Source: Gammaproteobacteria bacterium (GTDB lineage Bacteria > Pseudomonadota > Gammaproteobacteria > Pseudomonadales > Pseudohongiellaceae). From it: a stretch of 40,740 nucleotides of DNA. Every line of letters starts with the position of its first letter. Position 1 is the first letter of the stretch. Both the position numbers and the translations under genes were made by a program. Location: positions 1 to 40,740 of the forward strand of contig JAPORB010000103.1 in assembly GCA_026710425.1 (NCBI GenBank). Reading direction: 5' to 3'. The notes under the pieces are model-generated. The model made no database searches. It was not told the origin of the DNA and saw nothing but the letters and a program-made list of their open reading frames with translations. Positions 31,388-40,139 of this stretch are shown piece by piece.

Positions 31388-31691
31388 TTACCCGACTCAT
31401 AGGACTTTCCCACGCTCAAAAAGTAGGTCTTTTTCAGCTTGAGCAGGTATTAAAATAGTTGAGCATAGCCAAATTAATTTGTACAAAATCACACAACCCG
31501 TGAAACAGAATTGCAACCGTTCCATTTTCGGTCAAAAAGTGATGGTTCGTGCTGAAATATGCCGCAACACCCGCCGCAGTGCTTGCTTGGCAGGGGTAGA
31601 AGGCTAGGTTTCGGCTTTGGCGAGGAGTTCAAGTCTGATTGATAGCCTTGATGGCTATTCTATCAATATACCACACATAACTCCGTCTTTT
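31388..31691. other. Intergenic region between ATPase remnant and winged-helix remnant
   Basis: About 300 bases without a gene. It contains an imperfect hairpin at 31413-31443 (arms GCTCAA and TTGAGC) and the inverted repeat listed at 31639-31666. Confidence 0.35.
31639..31666. repeat. Inverted repeat TTGATAG...CTATCAA
   Basis: Seven-base arms TTGATAG and CTATCAA surround a 14-base middle, within which AGCC and GGCT can also pair, giving a two-part hairpin. It lies just beyond the 3' end of the minus-strand winged-helix gene. There is no T run on either side, so a simple terminator is not certain; an element end is another option. Confidence 0.35.
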
Positions 31692-32390
31692 TCATAACCC
31701 ATACTGCCAACTATCCGCAATTAACTCTTTGGTTTTGAATGCCCTGACTGTCTGCATCGCAACCATTAAAATCTTCGTTCCTATCCACGTCAGTTTGGTG
31801 CCAGGAACTGATTGTCTTTTTGTTGGCCGAAACCCGGCCAGTTTGCCCACCGCAATCTGATGTTCACGAACAGTCAAATCAGGCGGCGGCTTTGACGGCA
31901 GCATTGGATCCCGTTCGTGCAGTATCTGGCAAGTGGCGATTTCTTCCGGGTCGATTACCTGCTTTGCCTGTGGCGACAGGTAGACATAGACCCTGCCGAT
32001 CTTTTCCCTGGCAAGTAACCCCTGCTGATGCAGGCTGAGCAACGCTTGGGAGGGATTAACCTTCAGGACTGCTTCCAGCTCAGCAACTTGCATTCCCGCC
32101 TCGGCATGCGTCACGAAGTGCTGGCAGGTATCCTGAAGTGAGTCAAGGTGTGAAAACCTGACCTTGCCATAAGACCAAAGGCCATTGGAATCAAATTGGC
32201 ATAGGGAGCGTAAGGTATAGTACTTACTCTGATGCGAATAGCTGGTGAGATAGGGTAATTAGGCGAGTTTGCGTATGACGGTGATTCTGGACGCGGCGCC
32301 AAGTGCATGCATCATGTCACCCAAACGGCAGACAGTCTTGGCCTTAAAAAGATCATCCAGGGTGCTGGCATGATAGGACGGTGTTCTCAT
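31692..32390 (-). pseudogene. Winged-helix protein of IS-associated type, interrupted by TAA
   Basis: From ATG 32390 the minus strand reads MRTPSYHASTLDDLFKAKTV and continues LGDMMHALGAASRITVIRKLA, then TAA at 32259-32261. It resumes in the same frame as LPYLTSYSHQSKYYTLRSLC, WSYGKVRFSHLDSLQDTC and LLSLHQQGLLAREKIGRVYV. The whole 233-codon frame is otherwise open to 31692. A 'SRITVIRKLxELxYLTSYSHxxxYYTL' segment is the start of a winged-helix family often found beside transposases. The C-terminal LAGFRPTKRQSVPGTKLTW resembles the tail of IS4-type transposases, so it may itself be transposon-derived. One G to T change (GAA to TAA) would explain the stop. An internal start at 32114 could give a 140-aa product. 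Function uncertain. Confidence 0.6.
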
Positions 32391-32565
32391 AATGATACAT
32401 AGCTGTTTATAGTTAATAGAAACTGTACTGTATCAATATAAGAAATCCATGCAAAGCAGTTTTCTGCATCAGATGGAGGGGAATTATAAGGCGACTTAGT
32501 TAATATGTAGCAGTAGCATTGAGGGATATTTTGCTATTATAAGGAATATCTGTAGGAACTTATTT

Positions 32566-32946
32566 CTCAAGACCTATGTGCGAGACAGCGGCCTGTTGCA
32601 CGCACTTCTGAATATTGGTGATTTTGACAACCTGCTCGGCCATTCCGTAGTTGGAGCGAGCTGGGAGGGCTTTGTGGTCGAGAATCTTCTGGTCGCTTCC
32701 CTTTCAAAAGGCTTCCACACCGCTCTACAGGATATGAGGCCCGATCGTTCTTTTTTTGTGCATGCCGGAGAAGACCGCTACCCCAGGCCCAGGCGCATGG
32801 ATGGATATAGAGGCGATTGGGTTGCTGAAAATGGCGAACGAATTGATGCGTCTCAACGGAGGCGGTGCATGGATAGCCAGACCTGCCAATTAAAACCGTT
32901 GCAATTAAACAGACTATCCCATCTGACCTTCATCGGGTTTGAATGA
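32566..32946 (+). pseudogene. Second AAA ATPase/DUF4143 fragment
   Basis: Reads LKTYVRDSGLLHALLNIGDF and GHSVVGASWEGFVVENLL, the signature of the DUF4143 domain (YxRDSGLLHxLLxI...GxxWEGFVIENL). The first part of the protein, including the AAA module, is missing. After NLLVASLSKG the expected 'FYRTxxGxEIDLxL' nuclease-like motif is not found in any frame, so the 3' end is also destroyed; the rest of the open frame (to 32946) is out-of-frame text. It differs in sequence from the DUF4143 fragment at 30774-31387, so two separate ATPase genes were lost here. Confidence 0.65.
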
Positions 32947-32966
32947 TCCCTGCTTGATCATCCAGA

Positions 32967-33806
32967 TCAGATTATATCCCGGTTTTTCTGCACGACTCGG
33001 TCGTAAACAGGTTCCATCATGTCTATGAGAGACCGACTGTGATCCCAAAATCCCGGAAAATCCCCGCCTTTTCGGATCAGTAATGCCGAGGCGGATTGTT
33101 GTTCCGGCTGGTCCCCCACCTCCGGTAGTGGCCCTGCTCCCTCCCAAAAGGTATTCAGATCTTGAGACTTTTCGGATTCTGGTATGGGAACTGTATAGCG
33201 GCAGGGCTGATATTCAAGATCAAAGTCTTCCGCTCCGAATTGGTCAATCAAAGCCTCGCCTAGATCGGTGGCGGCCAATGCTTGCTGAAGCTTTTCGAAC
33301 TTCATCCCGCGCAACTGGAATAACAGGAAAGGATCCCGGTCCAGCAATGAGGCAATCTTATAGTAGACTCCCGCCACATGCTTGCAGGGTGAAGCATAGT
33401 CTGGACAGGAACAAGTACTAATGAGATCTTTGGCCCTCTCTGGAAGCAGCTGCAGATTGCGGGCGGAAAAAATCTTTTCGATGTCAGTTGGCATCTCATT
33501 GAGAAGCAGCTGCGACAGCAATGCTGCACTGTGGCTCAGATCAGCCGTTATTTCATGCCACTGGCTGTCGGAAAACTGCTTGAGTGAGACTGCAATCTTG
33601 TACCGGGGCTCTTCGTATACCTCGAAATAAGGATTAATGTTGCCCCGGATCTTGGCTGTGACCTTGGAACCATCTATGTCGAACTTCAATAAGCGGCCCG
33701 GCGATGAATAAGCTCTCCCACGCTGTAATCGACCTGAATCCATGCAGCTGGACAAGACCTCGAGAAACTTCTCGCCCCACCAGGTGCGCACTTTTTGCGC
33801 CATCAT
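32967..33806 (-). CDS. SWIM zinc-finger protein, partner of SNF2 helicase
   Basis: A 279-residue protein with a SWIM zinc finger (CxCx6CxH) at about residues 143-154: CSCPDYASPCKH, followed by VAGVYYKIASLLDRDPF. SWIM domains bind DNA or protein. The N terminus (QKVRTWWGEKFLEVLSSCMD, then RLQRGRAYSSPGRLLKFDID) is the conserved lead of the stand-alone bacterial SWIM proteins encoded next to SNF2 helicases. Its start overlaps the helicase stop by four bases (33803-33806), so the two are translationally coupled and probably form one complex. No enzyme motif is seen. Function of the pair is unknown; chromatin-like remodelling or removal of proteins from DNA is an inference. Confidence 0.88.
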   Translation of the reverse strand: MMAQKVRTWWGEKFLEVLSSCMDSGRLQRGRAYSSPGRLLKFDIDGSKVTAKIRGNINPYFEVYEEPRYKIAVSLKQFSDSQWHEITADLSHSAALLSQLLLNEMPTDIEKIFSARNLQLLPERAKDLISTCSCPDYASPCKHVAGVYYKIASLLDRDPFLLFQLRGMKFEKLQQALAATDLGEALIDQFGAEDFDLEYQPCRYTVPIPESEKSQDLNTFWEGAGPLPEVGDQPEQQSASALLIRKGGDFPGFWDHSRSLIDMMEPVYDRVVQKNRDII

Positions 33807-36800
33807 GCAGCCTCCATGATTGTCTGACGATTGAGCGAGATCAGTTCCCGAAACTCGCCGTCATCCATTTCGGTCAACCAGTTCTCGTCGTTCCCTGTAA
33901 TGCTCTGGGCCAGTGCTTGCTTATCCTCAATCAGCGCATCTATGCGTTCTTCTAAGGTGCCAAGAGTGACCATCTTGTGGACGAAAACAGGATTCCTCTG
34001 GCCTATGCGGTAGGCCCTGTCAGTGGCCTGGTTTTCTACTGCTGGATTCCACCAGCGGTCGAAATGAAAAACATGGTTGGCCTGAGTCAGAGTGATACCG
34101 GTTCCACCCGCCTTCAGGGACAACACGAATACCCCCGGCTGTGTGCCCGAGTCCTGAAAATTTTCAATCATGCGTTGACGGTTCTTCTGGCTGGTTCCAC
34201 CATGCAGGTAATAAACCGGACAGCGGTGCGTCTCGCGCAGAAATCGCTCCAAGCGATCACCCAATTCGGTGAATTGGGTGAAAACCAGGACACTGGCTGC
34301 TTCACCAAGTGCTTCTTCGACCATGTCGCTAAGGCGTGCCAGCTTGTTGGAACGGTTTGGGTCAAAAGCACTGCCATCCTGCAAAAATTGCGCCGGATGG
34401 TTGCAAATCTGCTTCAGCCGCATGAGGGTGGAAAGAATCAGCCCCCGACGCTCCATGCCATTCTTTTTACTGATGTGTTTCTCAACCTCGTCCACGGTCG
34501 CCTGGTAGAGTGATGCCTGTTCTTTGGTCAGGTTGCAGTAAAGTTTCTGCTCCACTTTCTCCGGCAGATCGTCGATGATGAGCGGATCAGTTTTCATGCG
34601 CCGCAGAATGAACGGTTGCACCAGTTTCTGCAACTGCCGGGATCTGACGGAGTTGCGATCCCGCTGCACAGGTTGCTCATATGCCCTCCGAAACTGGTTC
34701 CGATTGCCCAGATAACCGGGATTCAGGAAGTGGAAAAGAGACCACAGATCCAAAAGGCGGTTTTCAATCGGGGTTCCTGTTAATGCCAGACGGTGCGTCG
34801 CCGCTAGTGAACAGACCGCCCTAGCCTGGGCCGATTGTGGATTTTTGATATTCTGCGCTTCGTCCAAAACAATGCGCCACCATTGCTGTTTCTTGAGTAG
34901 TGCGCTGTCCTTGCGTGCCAATGTGAACGATGTGATCAGAACATCATGGTTTTTGCATGCCTGTCTCAGTTTCGCATCAGTGTTGATCCTGCCAGCCCCA
35001 TGGTGAACCAGGCACGCCAGTTGCGGTGAGAATTTTCCTATTTCCCTTTCCCAATTGCCCACTACCGAAGTAGGCGCAATTAGCAGTGTTGGCGGCAATT
35101 TCTTGTGTGGCTGCTTGCAAGAGGCTCCACTGGCTCTCTCATGCAGCAACAGGGCTATTACCTGCACGGTTTTTCCAAGACCCATGTCGTCCGCCAAACA
35201 GGGGTTGAGACCCAGCGCCTCCATGGCTACCAGCCATGACAAGCCGGTTTGTTGATAAGGGCGCAATTCGCCTTTCAGTCCCGCAGGATTACTCAGGGGC
35301 AGCCATTCCCGCTTACCCGTCAGCCGCGTGAGTATTTCGTCAAGTGCAGTATCGAAGGCGAATTCAGTGGTATTCTCGTTGGCCTCGGAAAGAGCTTTCA
35401 GCATGCTGCCAAAGGAGACTCCCTGACTGGTTTTGTTGTTTTCATGTTCCTGCCACAAGGCCAGTGTTTGGGCCATTTGCTCCTGGTCCAGTTCGATCCA
35501 CTCGCCGCGAAACTGCACCAGAGAGGATTTGGCATTAACCAGTTCTTCCCATTCTTTCGGGCTCACGGTCTGCCCGCCTACCGAAAGTTCATAGCGGTAA
35601 TCCACTACTGAATCCAAGTCGAAGTAACCGGATGCGGGTTTGTCAGATGCCGACTTGTTTGACTTCGCAGGTCGTGTTGCTGCATTGATCCGCAGGCGAG
35701 TCCGCTTACGGCCCGCAGGAGTCCACCAGCTAGGCAGCAGCACTCGGAAACCCGCCGACTCAAGCACCGGGGCATCATTGCGGAGAAAACCGTGAGCGGT
35801 GTTCAAATCCATGAGCAAGCCTGTTGGGCAATCTGTTTCCATCCCCTGCCATAGTAATGGGCACATTCGCGCCGCATGGCCCATGGTAATCAGAAGATTT
35901 TTTTCAAAACCCTTGCCGAAATACTTCAGCCATTCCGTCTTGCGCCTCTTAGATATCCCCCACCACTCTTTAAGGAGCACCTGTAGCGACGGGTCATGAA
36001 CGGATGACACGAGGAAATCAATTCTCCAGCTACTGTTTCCGTTACCCGGCTGCTTGAGCCTTAATCCCAAAATAAAGCCGGTCTTGTCTTTCGTCCGACC
36101 ATCTGAACCCTTATCCCGCCGACCCAGAATTCGTTGCTGCCAAGCGCGCCATTTCTTCCAGTCTTCAACAACGGGGCTGTCTTCATCGAACATCGTAGCT
36201 GCAGACTGGTCTGGTGGAACCAGCGCATGACCTGGCCAATTGCCTTTGAATTGCTTCAGTTGAGAAGCCGGAAACCTTGATTGCATCACCAGATCTTCCA
36301 GTTGTTGCTCAGAGAAATGCTCCAGCAGTTCCCTGGCCGATAACCAGAACGGAGTGGCTACTGGCTTGGAGCCTTTTGCGGCCTTTAGTGTTGTTGGCTG
36401 CTCCATTGATATCGCTCTGCAGACTCCGGGCATGCAGCATGCAAACTCATCCAGTGCTTTCTCATAATGACCCGATGCTGGCGACCAGCCGCTGATGATT
36501 TGCGGACCCTCGCCCTTCTTAGCTGGTTGAAAGCACTTCATTACAGGCAAAAACTGGTGGCTGGCCACCAGGCTTCGCAACCTTTGTGCGTATAACGCCC
36601 AAAAGATCAGATCACTGCCTGGGTAGAAAGCGGTCCTTCCGGTCGCACCCACATACTGGATCTCTTTCAGGAAAAGCAGCGGTTGGGCAAAGGCAATTCC
36701 GTGAATCTTCCAAGTGCGCCATTCGTACGGCTTAGCATCATCCGGAAGTAACTGACCGAGTCGCTGGGCCATCTCAGTGCTAGGCAATGGTTCCCCAGCG

Positions 36801-37105
36801 GAACCCGGCAAGAAGGCATAGAAGCGAGCTGGTCGCGGCTGTAGGCGCTCAATAAGAGCCTTGCTGAACAGCATATCCGATGACAGGAATCCGATCAGGC
36901 TGTCGTAGTCTTCAAGATGGCCTGGATGGCACTTGATTTCATCGCAGTTGGATGATGTCCCTTGGATTGGTATCTCCACCCATAAGATTAAGGTGCCATG
37001 ATTGTCGAAAGTCTTGCTGTCGCCCGGTATCCAGGTGCCGTGAGCAACGTGGGTGGAATTGAGAGTGGATGCAGTCAAAGTGTCAGAGGTTTGTCGCTGA
37101 TTCAA
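33803..37105 (-). CDS. SNF2-family DNA-dependent ATPase/helicase
   Basis: An 1100-residue SWI2/SNF2 ATPase. An N-terminal about 600-residue region includes a DUF3670-like segment ending GELRPYQQTGLSWLVAMEAL. The motor follows: Walker A in LADDMGLGKTVQVIALLLHE at about residue 638, LLIAPTSVVGNWEREIGKFS (Ia), DEAQNIKNP (II), LTGTPIENRLLDLWSLFHF (III), and the C-terminal helicase half with VLVFTQFTELGDRLERFL, LSLKAGGTGITLTQANHVF and DRAYRIGQ (VI). All catalytic motifs are intact. The start is TTG at 37105, with no clear ribosome-binding site. It overlaps the SWIM gene by ATGA. The family translocates on double-stranded DNA; the pair is known in many bacteria but its role is not settled. Confidence 0.93.
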   Translation of the reverse strand: MNQRQTSDTLTASTLNSTHVAHGTWIPGDSKTFDNHGTLILWVEIPIQGTSSNCDEIKCHPGHLEDYDSLIGFLSSDMLFSKALIERLQPRPARFYAFLPGSAGEPLPSTEMAQRLGQLLPDDAKPYEWRTWKIHGIAFAQPLLFLKEIQYVGATGRTAFYPGSDLIFWALYAQRLRSLVASHQFLPVMKCFQPAKKGEGPQIISGWSPASGHYEKALDEFACCMPGVCRAISMEQPTTLKAAKGSKPVATPFWLSARELLEHFSEQQLEDLVMQSRFPASQLKQFKGNWPGHALVPPDQSAATMFDEDSPVVEDWKKWRAWQQRILGRRDKGSDGRTKDKTGFILGLRLKQPGNGNSSWRIDFLVSSVHDPSLQVLLKEWWGISKRRKTEWLKYFGKGFEKNLLITMGHAARMCPLLWQGMETDCPTGLLMDLNTAHGFLRNDAPVLESAGFRVLLPSWWTPAGRKRTRLRINAATRPAKSNKSASDKPASGYFDLDSVVDYRYELSVGGQTVSPKEWEELVNAKSSLVQFRGEWIELDQEQMAQTLALWQEHENNKTSQGVSFGSMLKALSEANENTTEFAFDTALDEILTRLTGKREWLPLSNPAGLKGELRPYQQTGLSWLVAMEALGLNPCLADDMGLGKTVQVIALLLHERASGASCKQPHKKLPPTLLIAPTSVVGNWEREIGKFSPQLACLVHHGAGRINTDAKLRQACKNHDVLITSFTLARKDSALLKKQQWWRIVLDEAQNIKNPQSAQARAVCSLAATHRLALTGTPIENRLLDLWSLFHFLNPGYLGNRNQFRRAYEQPVQRDRNSVRSRQLQKLVQPFILRRMKTDPLIIDDLPEKVEQKLYCNLTKEQASLYQATVDEVEKHISKKNGMERRGLILSTLMRLKQICNHPAQFLQDGSAFDPNRSNKLARLSDMVEEALGEAASVLVFTQFTELGDRLERFLRETHRCPVYYLHGGTSQKNRQRMIENFQDSGTQPGVFVLSLKAGGTGITLTQANHVFHFDRWWNPAVENQATDRAYRIGQRNPVFVHKMVTLGTLEERIDALIEDKQALAQSITGNDENWLTEMDDGEFRELISLNRQTIMEAA

Positions 37106-37648
37106 GTCAGGTGAATGCTATAGCGCAAAGAACGCAAGAAGAATCTATCTAATTCAATGTTCTAGTTGGCTTCTATCATATATCCGAACCGACAAAAATG
37201 ATAGCCAAGTGATGACATTTCTGATTGCGGCCACTTTGATTCAGGTGATTCTTAAGAATTAGCTCGGTATCGGGCAAGGGGATGCGAAACGCTGCAAACC
37301 AATCAGAAACAACCTGAATTTCCGTCTCTGCTTATGTAGATGGGGCCTCAGAAGAGTTTGTGTAACTTCAGATGTCCTGACATTAATAGCTGCTCGACAG
37401 CAGTGAAATTCTGAATGCTTACTTTAATATCATATATTTATGAATGATTACCAAGATTTTCGCAGATGTTAACATTGCTAATTCCTGCTAATTAACCATG
37501 ACAGTTTCTCGACTGGCGATCTTGCTTCATATGGCTTACTGGCTGACTGAAGACAGACGAAATTCGGCTTGAAGCTGTCATGAAGTTAGCAGAAGAAAAT
37601 ACACGAGGTCAGGACATCTGACGTTACGACATGAGATGTGGCTAATAG
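37106..37648. other. Intergenic region upstream of SNF2 gene
   Basis: About 540 AT-rich bases with no recognised gene. It should hold the SNF2/SWIM promoter and the left border of the mobile debris that begins with the integrase fragment at 37649. I could not identify an attachment site. Confidence 0.35.
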
Positions 37649-37758
37649 GCAGCTCGCGCCCTAGTGCTGGGCAAAAGCCTGCCGATGATGGGCAAGCTGC
37701 TTGGCCACAAGAAGGTGCAGATCACGGCCCGCTATGCGCACTTGGCGCGAGACTCGGT
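37649..37758 (+). pseudogene. Tyrosine recombinase (integrase) C-terminal fragment
   Basis: Immediately after a TAG the frame reads RALVLGKSLPMMGKLLGHKK and VQITARYAHLARDSV. This is the end of a phage-type integrase: the LGH histidine and the active-site Tyr of ARYAHL are there, while the rest of the catalytic domain (R, K, HxxR) is missing. The fragment runs directly into the higB coding region in another frame, so a deletion or recombination joined the two genes. Confidence 0.7.
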
Positions 37759-37995
37759 GAAAAGGGTGACCAGAGTAAAGTGGAATCGAAGTATGCGGAC
37801 AAGATTGAGCGGATACTGACCCGCCTCGGGGAAACGTCGATTATCGACAACATCAATATCCCCAGCTTCCGATTGCATCTCTTGAAAGAAAATCTCATAG
37901 GTCGCTGGGCAGTTTCGGTGTCCGGCAATTGGCGGGTGGTCTTTCGATTCGAGGAAGGCCACGCCAGCGAAGTGGACATTTTAGACTACCAATAG
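37759..37995 (+). pseudogene. higB: HigB-type (RelE superfamily) toxin, 5' end replaced by integrase DNA
   Basis: The frame ending at 37995 reads EKGDQSKVESKYADKIERIL and then NIPSFRLHLLKENLIGRWAV, SVSGNWRVVFRFEEG and VDILDYQ. This is the HigB mRNA interferase core, with the typical 'GRWAVxVxGNWRxxFRFE...DYQDYH' ending. The first about 15 residues of a normal HigB ('MIKSFxHKGLxxFFE') are missing. Upstream, the same frame continues to an ATG at 37636, but through integrase DNA read out of frame, so any product would have a foreign 41-residue N terminus. The higA gene follows after 12 bases with AGGAG. Probably inactive. Confidence 0.75.
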
Positions 37996-38007
37996 GAGTA
38001 ACAAAAA

Positions 38008-38298
38008 ATGGCTATAAAGAACCCGCCCCATCCGGTCCTTTCCGTAAGACACTATTGTCTGGAGCCTTTGAAGCTGAACGTCACGGATGCCGCCAGGCAG
38101 CTTGGAATCAGCCGAAAGCAGCTTTCCGATATGGTGAACTGTCATGCGTGCATTTTCCTGGAAATGGCGATCCGGCTCGACAAAGCATTCGGCGGCCAAG
38201 CCGAAACCTGATTGCGGCTCCAGACAGCTTATGACTTGGCGCAGGCAATGAAGCGTGCGGATCAAATCAAGGTGGAAAGATTGCAGCCAGCCGCTTGA
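38008..38298 (+). pseudogene. higA: HigA-type antitoxin with an in-frame TGA
   Basis: An XRE-type antitoxin of the higBA pair: VTDAARQLGISRKQLSDMVN is the helix-turn-helix and EMAIRLDKAFGGQAET the following helix. At 38209-38211 TGA stands where the family has Trp (AETW). The frame then continues LRLQTAYDLAQAMKRADQIK and VERL to a TGA at 38296-38298, exactly the normal HigA ending. So one base change (TGG to TGA) cuts a 96-residue protein to 67. The segment RHYCLEPLKLN is normal. The truncated form keeps the DNA-binding domain. AGGAG stands before ATG 38008. Confidence 0.75.
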
Positions 38299-38430
38299 AG
38301 CGAACGGCGAACCAGTCCGATAAGATGCGGAAATGGGGATTCGCTTTCAATCCTGTGAAATCAAGGTTTCCGCAGAAGTCCCATTCAAGCTCGACCTGCT
38401 CGCACGGAAACATGGCAGAAAGCTTTCGAC

Positions 38431-38598
38431 TTAATTAGTAACTACTCGGGCCCCAGATGCAGTAGTCAATGAGTCATCGGCAGGACTTGCCTCCGGCGAT
38501 TGCCGATAATTTTCACTGCCTGAGTTGTCGCAGCCAGATACTCCGGCGAAGAGCAGTGCCAGCAGGAGCGTGTGACGGGACGGGGTTGAGGTCAACAT
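38431..38598 (-). CDS. Small predicted lipoprotein
   Basis: A 55-codon frame from ATG 38598. The N terminus is basic and hydrophobic (TPSRHTLLLALLFAGVSGC) with a lipobox-like VSGC at about residues 20-23, followed by a polar tail DNSGSENYRQSPEASPADDS, a typical lipoprotein start with a flexible linker. It ends at TAA 38431. It may be a genuine short lipoprotein or the 5' stump of a larger one cut by rearrangement, as it lies among remnants. I see no strong ribosome-binding site. Confidence 0.4.
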   Translation of the reverse strand: MLTSTPSRHTLLLALLFAGVSGCDNSGSENYRQSPEASPADDSLTTASGARVVTN

Positions 38599-38848
38599 GA
38601 ATGCCTACCGAATATTGTTTTGGTATGAGTTTACCCATCATCGGTACAAGGTAAAATCCCGTACCTGTCAATACACAGCTTTTCAAGCAGGGGATTTGCT
38701 TCCTAGGCTTAACCGGCGTACATACTTTCATTCTGGTAAAAAAGCACGATGCCCTTGCAATCGCTTCTCCTCAGAAGATTCCTGCCATACGTACGAGCAA
38801 TGTTAAGCAAAAGCCGCGACTTTTGGGAGTAATTGACGGTTTTACAGA

Positions 38849-39937
38849 CTACCTGCTCGGCAGTATTGAGAGCAGATCATACAGTTTTTGATTGATGTAA
38901 TAGTTGTAACGGCCTATTTTATATTTTTCCAAAAATCCACACTCAACCAGTTGATTGAGATACTTGGCAGCGGTCAAGCGCGTAACTGACAGATCCTGCT
39001 GAATAGATTCAATCTTCGTATAAGGATGCCTGAACAGGTTGTTAATCAAGTCTTGGCTATAGAGCCTCGGTAGCTTCGAACGGATATCGTGCTTGTAATC
39101 CAGCATTGCACTTTGAATGCTACTGATTGTAACAAGTGCTTGCAAGGCGGTGGTCTCTACACCTTGAAGCATGAATAGAATCCAGGCCTCCCAATTCCCG
39201 GTATCCCGTGTTGATTGAAGCAAGCAATAATATTGCGATTTGTTTTCAATGATGTAACGACTGAGGTAAAGGATTGGTAGATCCAGTAACTCCTGAATCA
39301 CGAGGTAGAGAATATTGATGATGCGACCAGTGCGGCCATTACCATCATGAAATGGATGGATACTCTCAAATTGATGGTGGATGATGGCCATTTTTACTAA
39401 TGGGTCAGCATCACTTATGGCAGGGTCATTGATGAATTGCTCCAGATTGGCCATCAGTGCGATTATTGTCTGGTGATCCTGCGGCGGACTGTAGATCACC
39501 GCACCGGTCTGTTCGTTTTTTAGCATAGTGCCTGGCAGTTTTCGAATGCCGGAATCGTTATTCTCCAATATCCGATGGATTTCGAGAATACGATTAACGG
39601 TTAACAGGCGGTCACCCCTGATCAGGTTGAAACCAACCCTCAACGCCGATGCATAACGACTGACCTCCCTGGCTGCGGGATTGAGTATGTAATCTGGAAA
39701 CAGTGCTGCTTGATACAGTTCGTCGTGAGTTGTGACAATGTTTTCAATCTCGGAGCTGGCTTTGGCCTCCTGCAAAGCGAGGGTATTGATCAATATCTGA
39801 TCATTGGGGATGGTCCTTGCTGCACCCTTGAGTTCCGCCAGTCGCCGGTGGACCGACGGCAGTTTTTTCAGGATTTTCTGGGATTCCATTTCTCCATCTG
39901 GTGGTAGAGGCTTGACGATGGTTTGGTTCGGAAGCAT
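38849..39937 (-). CDS. Fic family protein (AMPylase type)
   Basis: About 362 residues. An N-terminal Fic_N region carries an inhibitory-helix motif SSEIEN (pattern [S/T]xxxE[G/N]) in EAKASSEIENIVTTHDEL. The Fic core has the catalytic HPFHDGNGRTGR (complete HPFxxGNGRxxR) around residue 190, preceded by FESIHPF. A C-terminal winged helix ends the protein (TRLTAAKYLNQLVECGFLEK). This is the SoFic-like class with self-inhibition, which AMPylates proteins using ATP; the target is unknown. The frame also has an ATG at 39958, but ATG 39937 has AGGG seven bases upstream, and the promoter described just upstream would leave almost no leader before 39958, so I prefer 39937. It stands alone on the minus strand. 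Confidence 0.9.
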   Translation of the reverse strand: MLPNQTIVKPLPPDGEMESQKILKKLPSVHRRLAELKGAARTIPNDQILINTLALQEAKASSEIENIVTTHDELYQAALFPDYILNPAAREVSRYASALRVGFNLIRGDRLLTVNRILEIHRILENNDSGIRKLPGTMLKNEQTGAVIYSPPQDHQTIIALMANLEQFINDPAISDADPLVKMAIIHHQFESIHPFHDGNGRTGRIINILYLVIQELLDLPILYLSRYIIENKSQYYCLLQSTRDTGNWEAWILFMLQGVETTALQALVTISSIQSAMLDYKHDIRSKLPRLYSQDLINNLFRHPYTKIESIQQDLSVTRLTAAKYLNQLVECGFLEKYKIGRYNYYINQKLYDLLSILPSR

Positions 39938-39955
39938 GTTGCGACCCTGAACGGT

Positions 39956-40028
39956 CATGTATACGAAATAGGGAAATAGTATACATTTTGTTCATATATG
40001 TAAACAAAATGCCATTTTTGTATACATG
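39956..40028 (-). promoter_or_regulatory. Promoter and palindromic operator candidate for the fic gene
   Basis: Two nested perfect inverted repeats lie here: CATGTATAC (39956-39964) with GTATACATG (40020-40028), and CATTTTGTT (39984-39992) with AACAAAATG (40003-40011). A third GTATACAT copy is at 39979-39986. On the minus strand they enclose a good sigma70-like promoter, TTGTTT and TATACT with an 18-base spacer. Such a layout suggests tight repression, possibly autoregulation by the winged helix of Fic, but that is inference. Confidence 0.5.
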
Positions 40029-40139
40029 AGGGGCTGAACATGAATACTTTTCTATCATTTTTTGATCATATTCATTGAGTTTGAAAATATTCTAAAGTTG
40101 GGTTTTGACTTAGGTTCTCGCCAGAATATGGTGTTCATT

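Noticed and set aside
31413-31443. Hairpin as a rho-independent terminator of the ATPase remnant
   Set aside because: The stem is imperfect with an asymmetric bulge and there is no T run directly after it.
38008-38298. TGA in higA as evidence for a recoded genetic code (TGA = Trp)
   Set aside because: All other genes use TGG for Trp and TGA as a normal stop (for example the secreted-protein gene ending at 1582); other pseudogenes here have TAA or TAG in the same way.
40021-40139. Short plus-strand frame starting MNTFLSFFDHI near 40040
   Set aside because: Only about 12 codons before a stop; no support as a gene.
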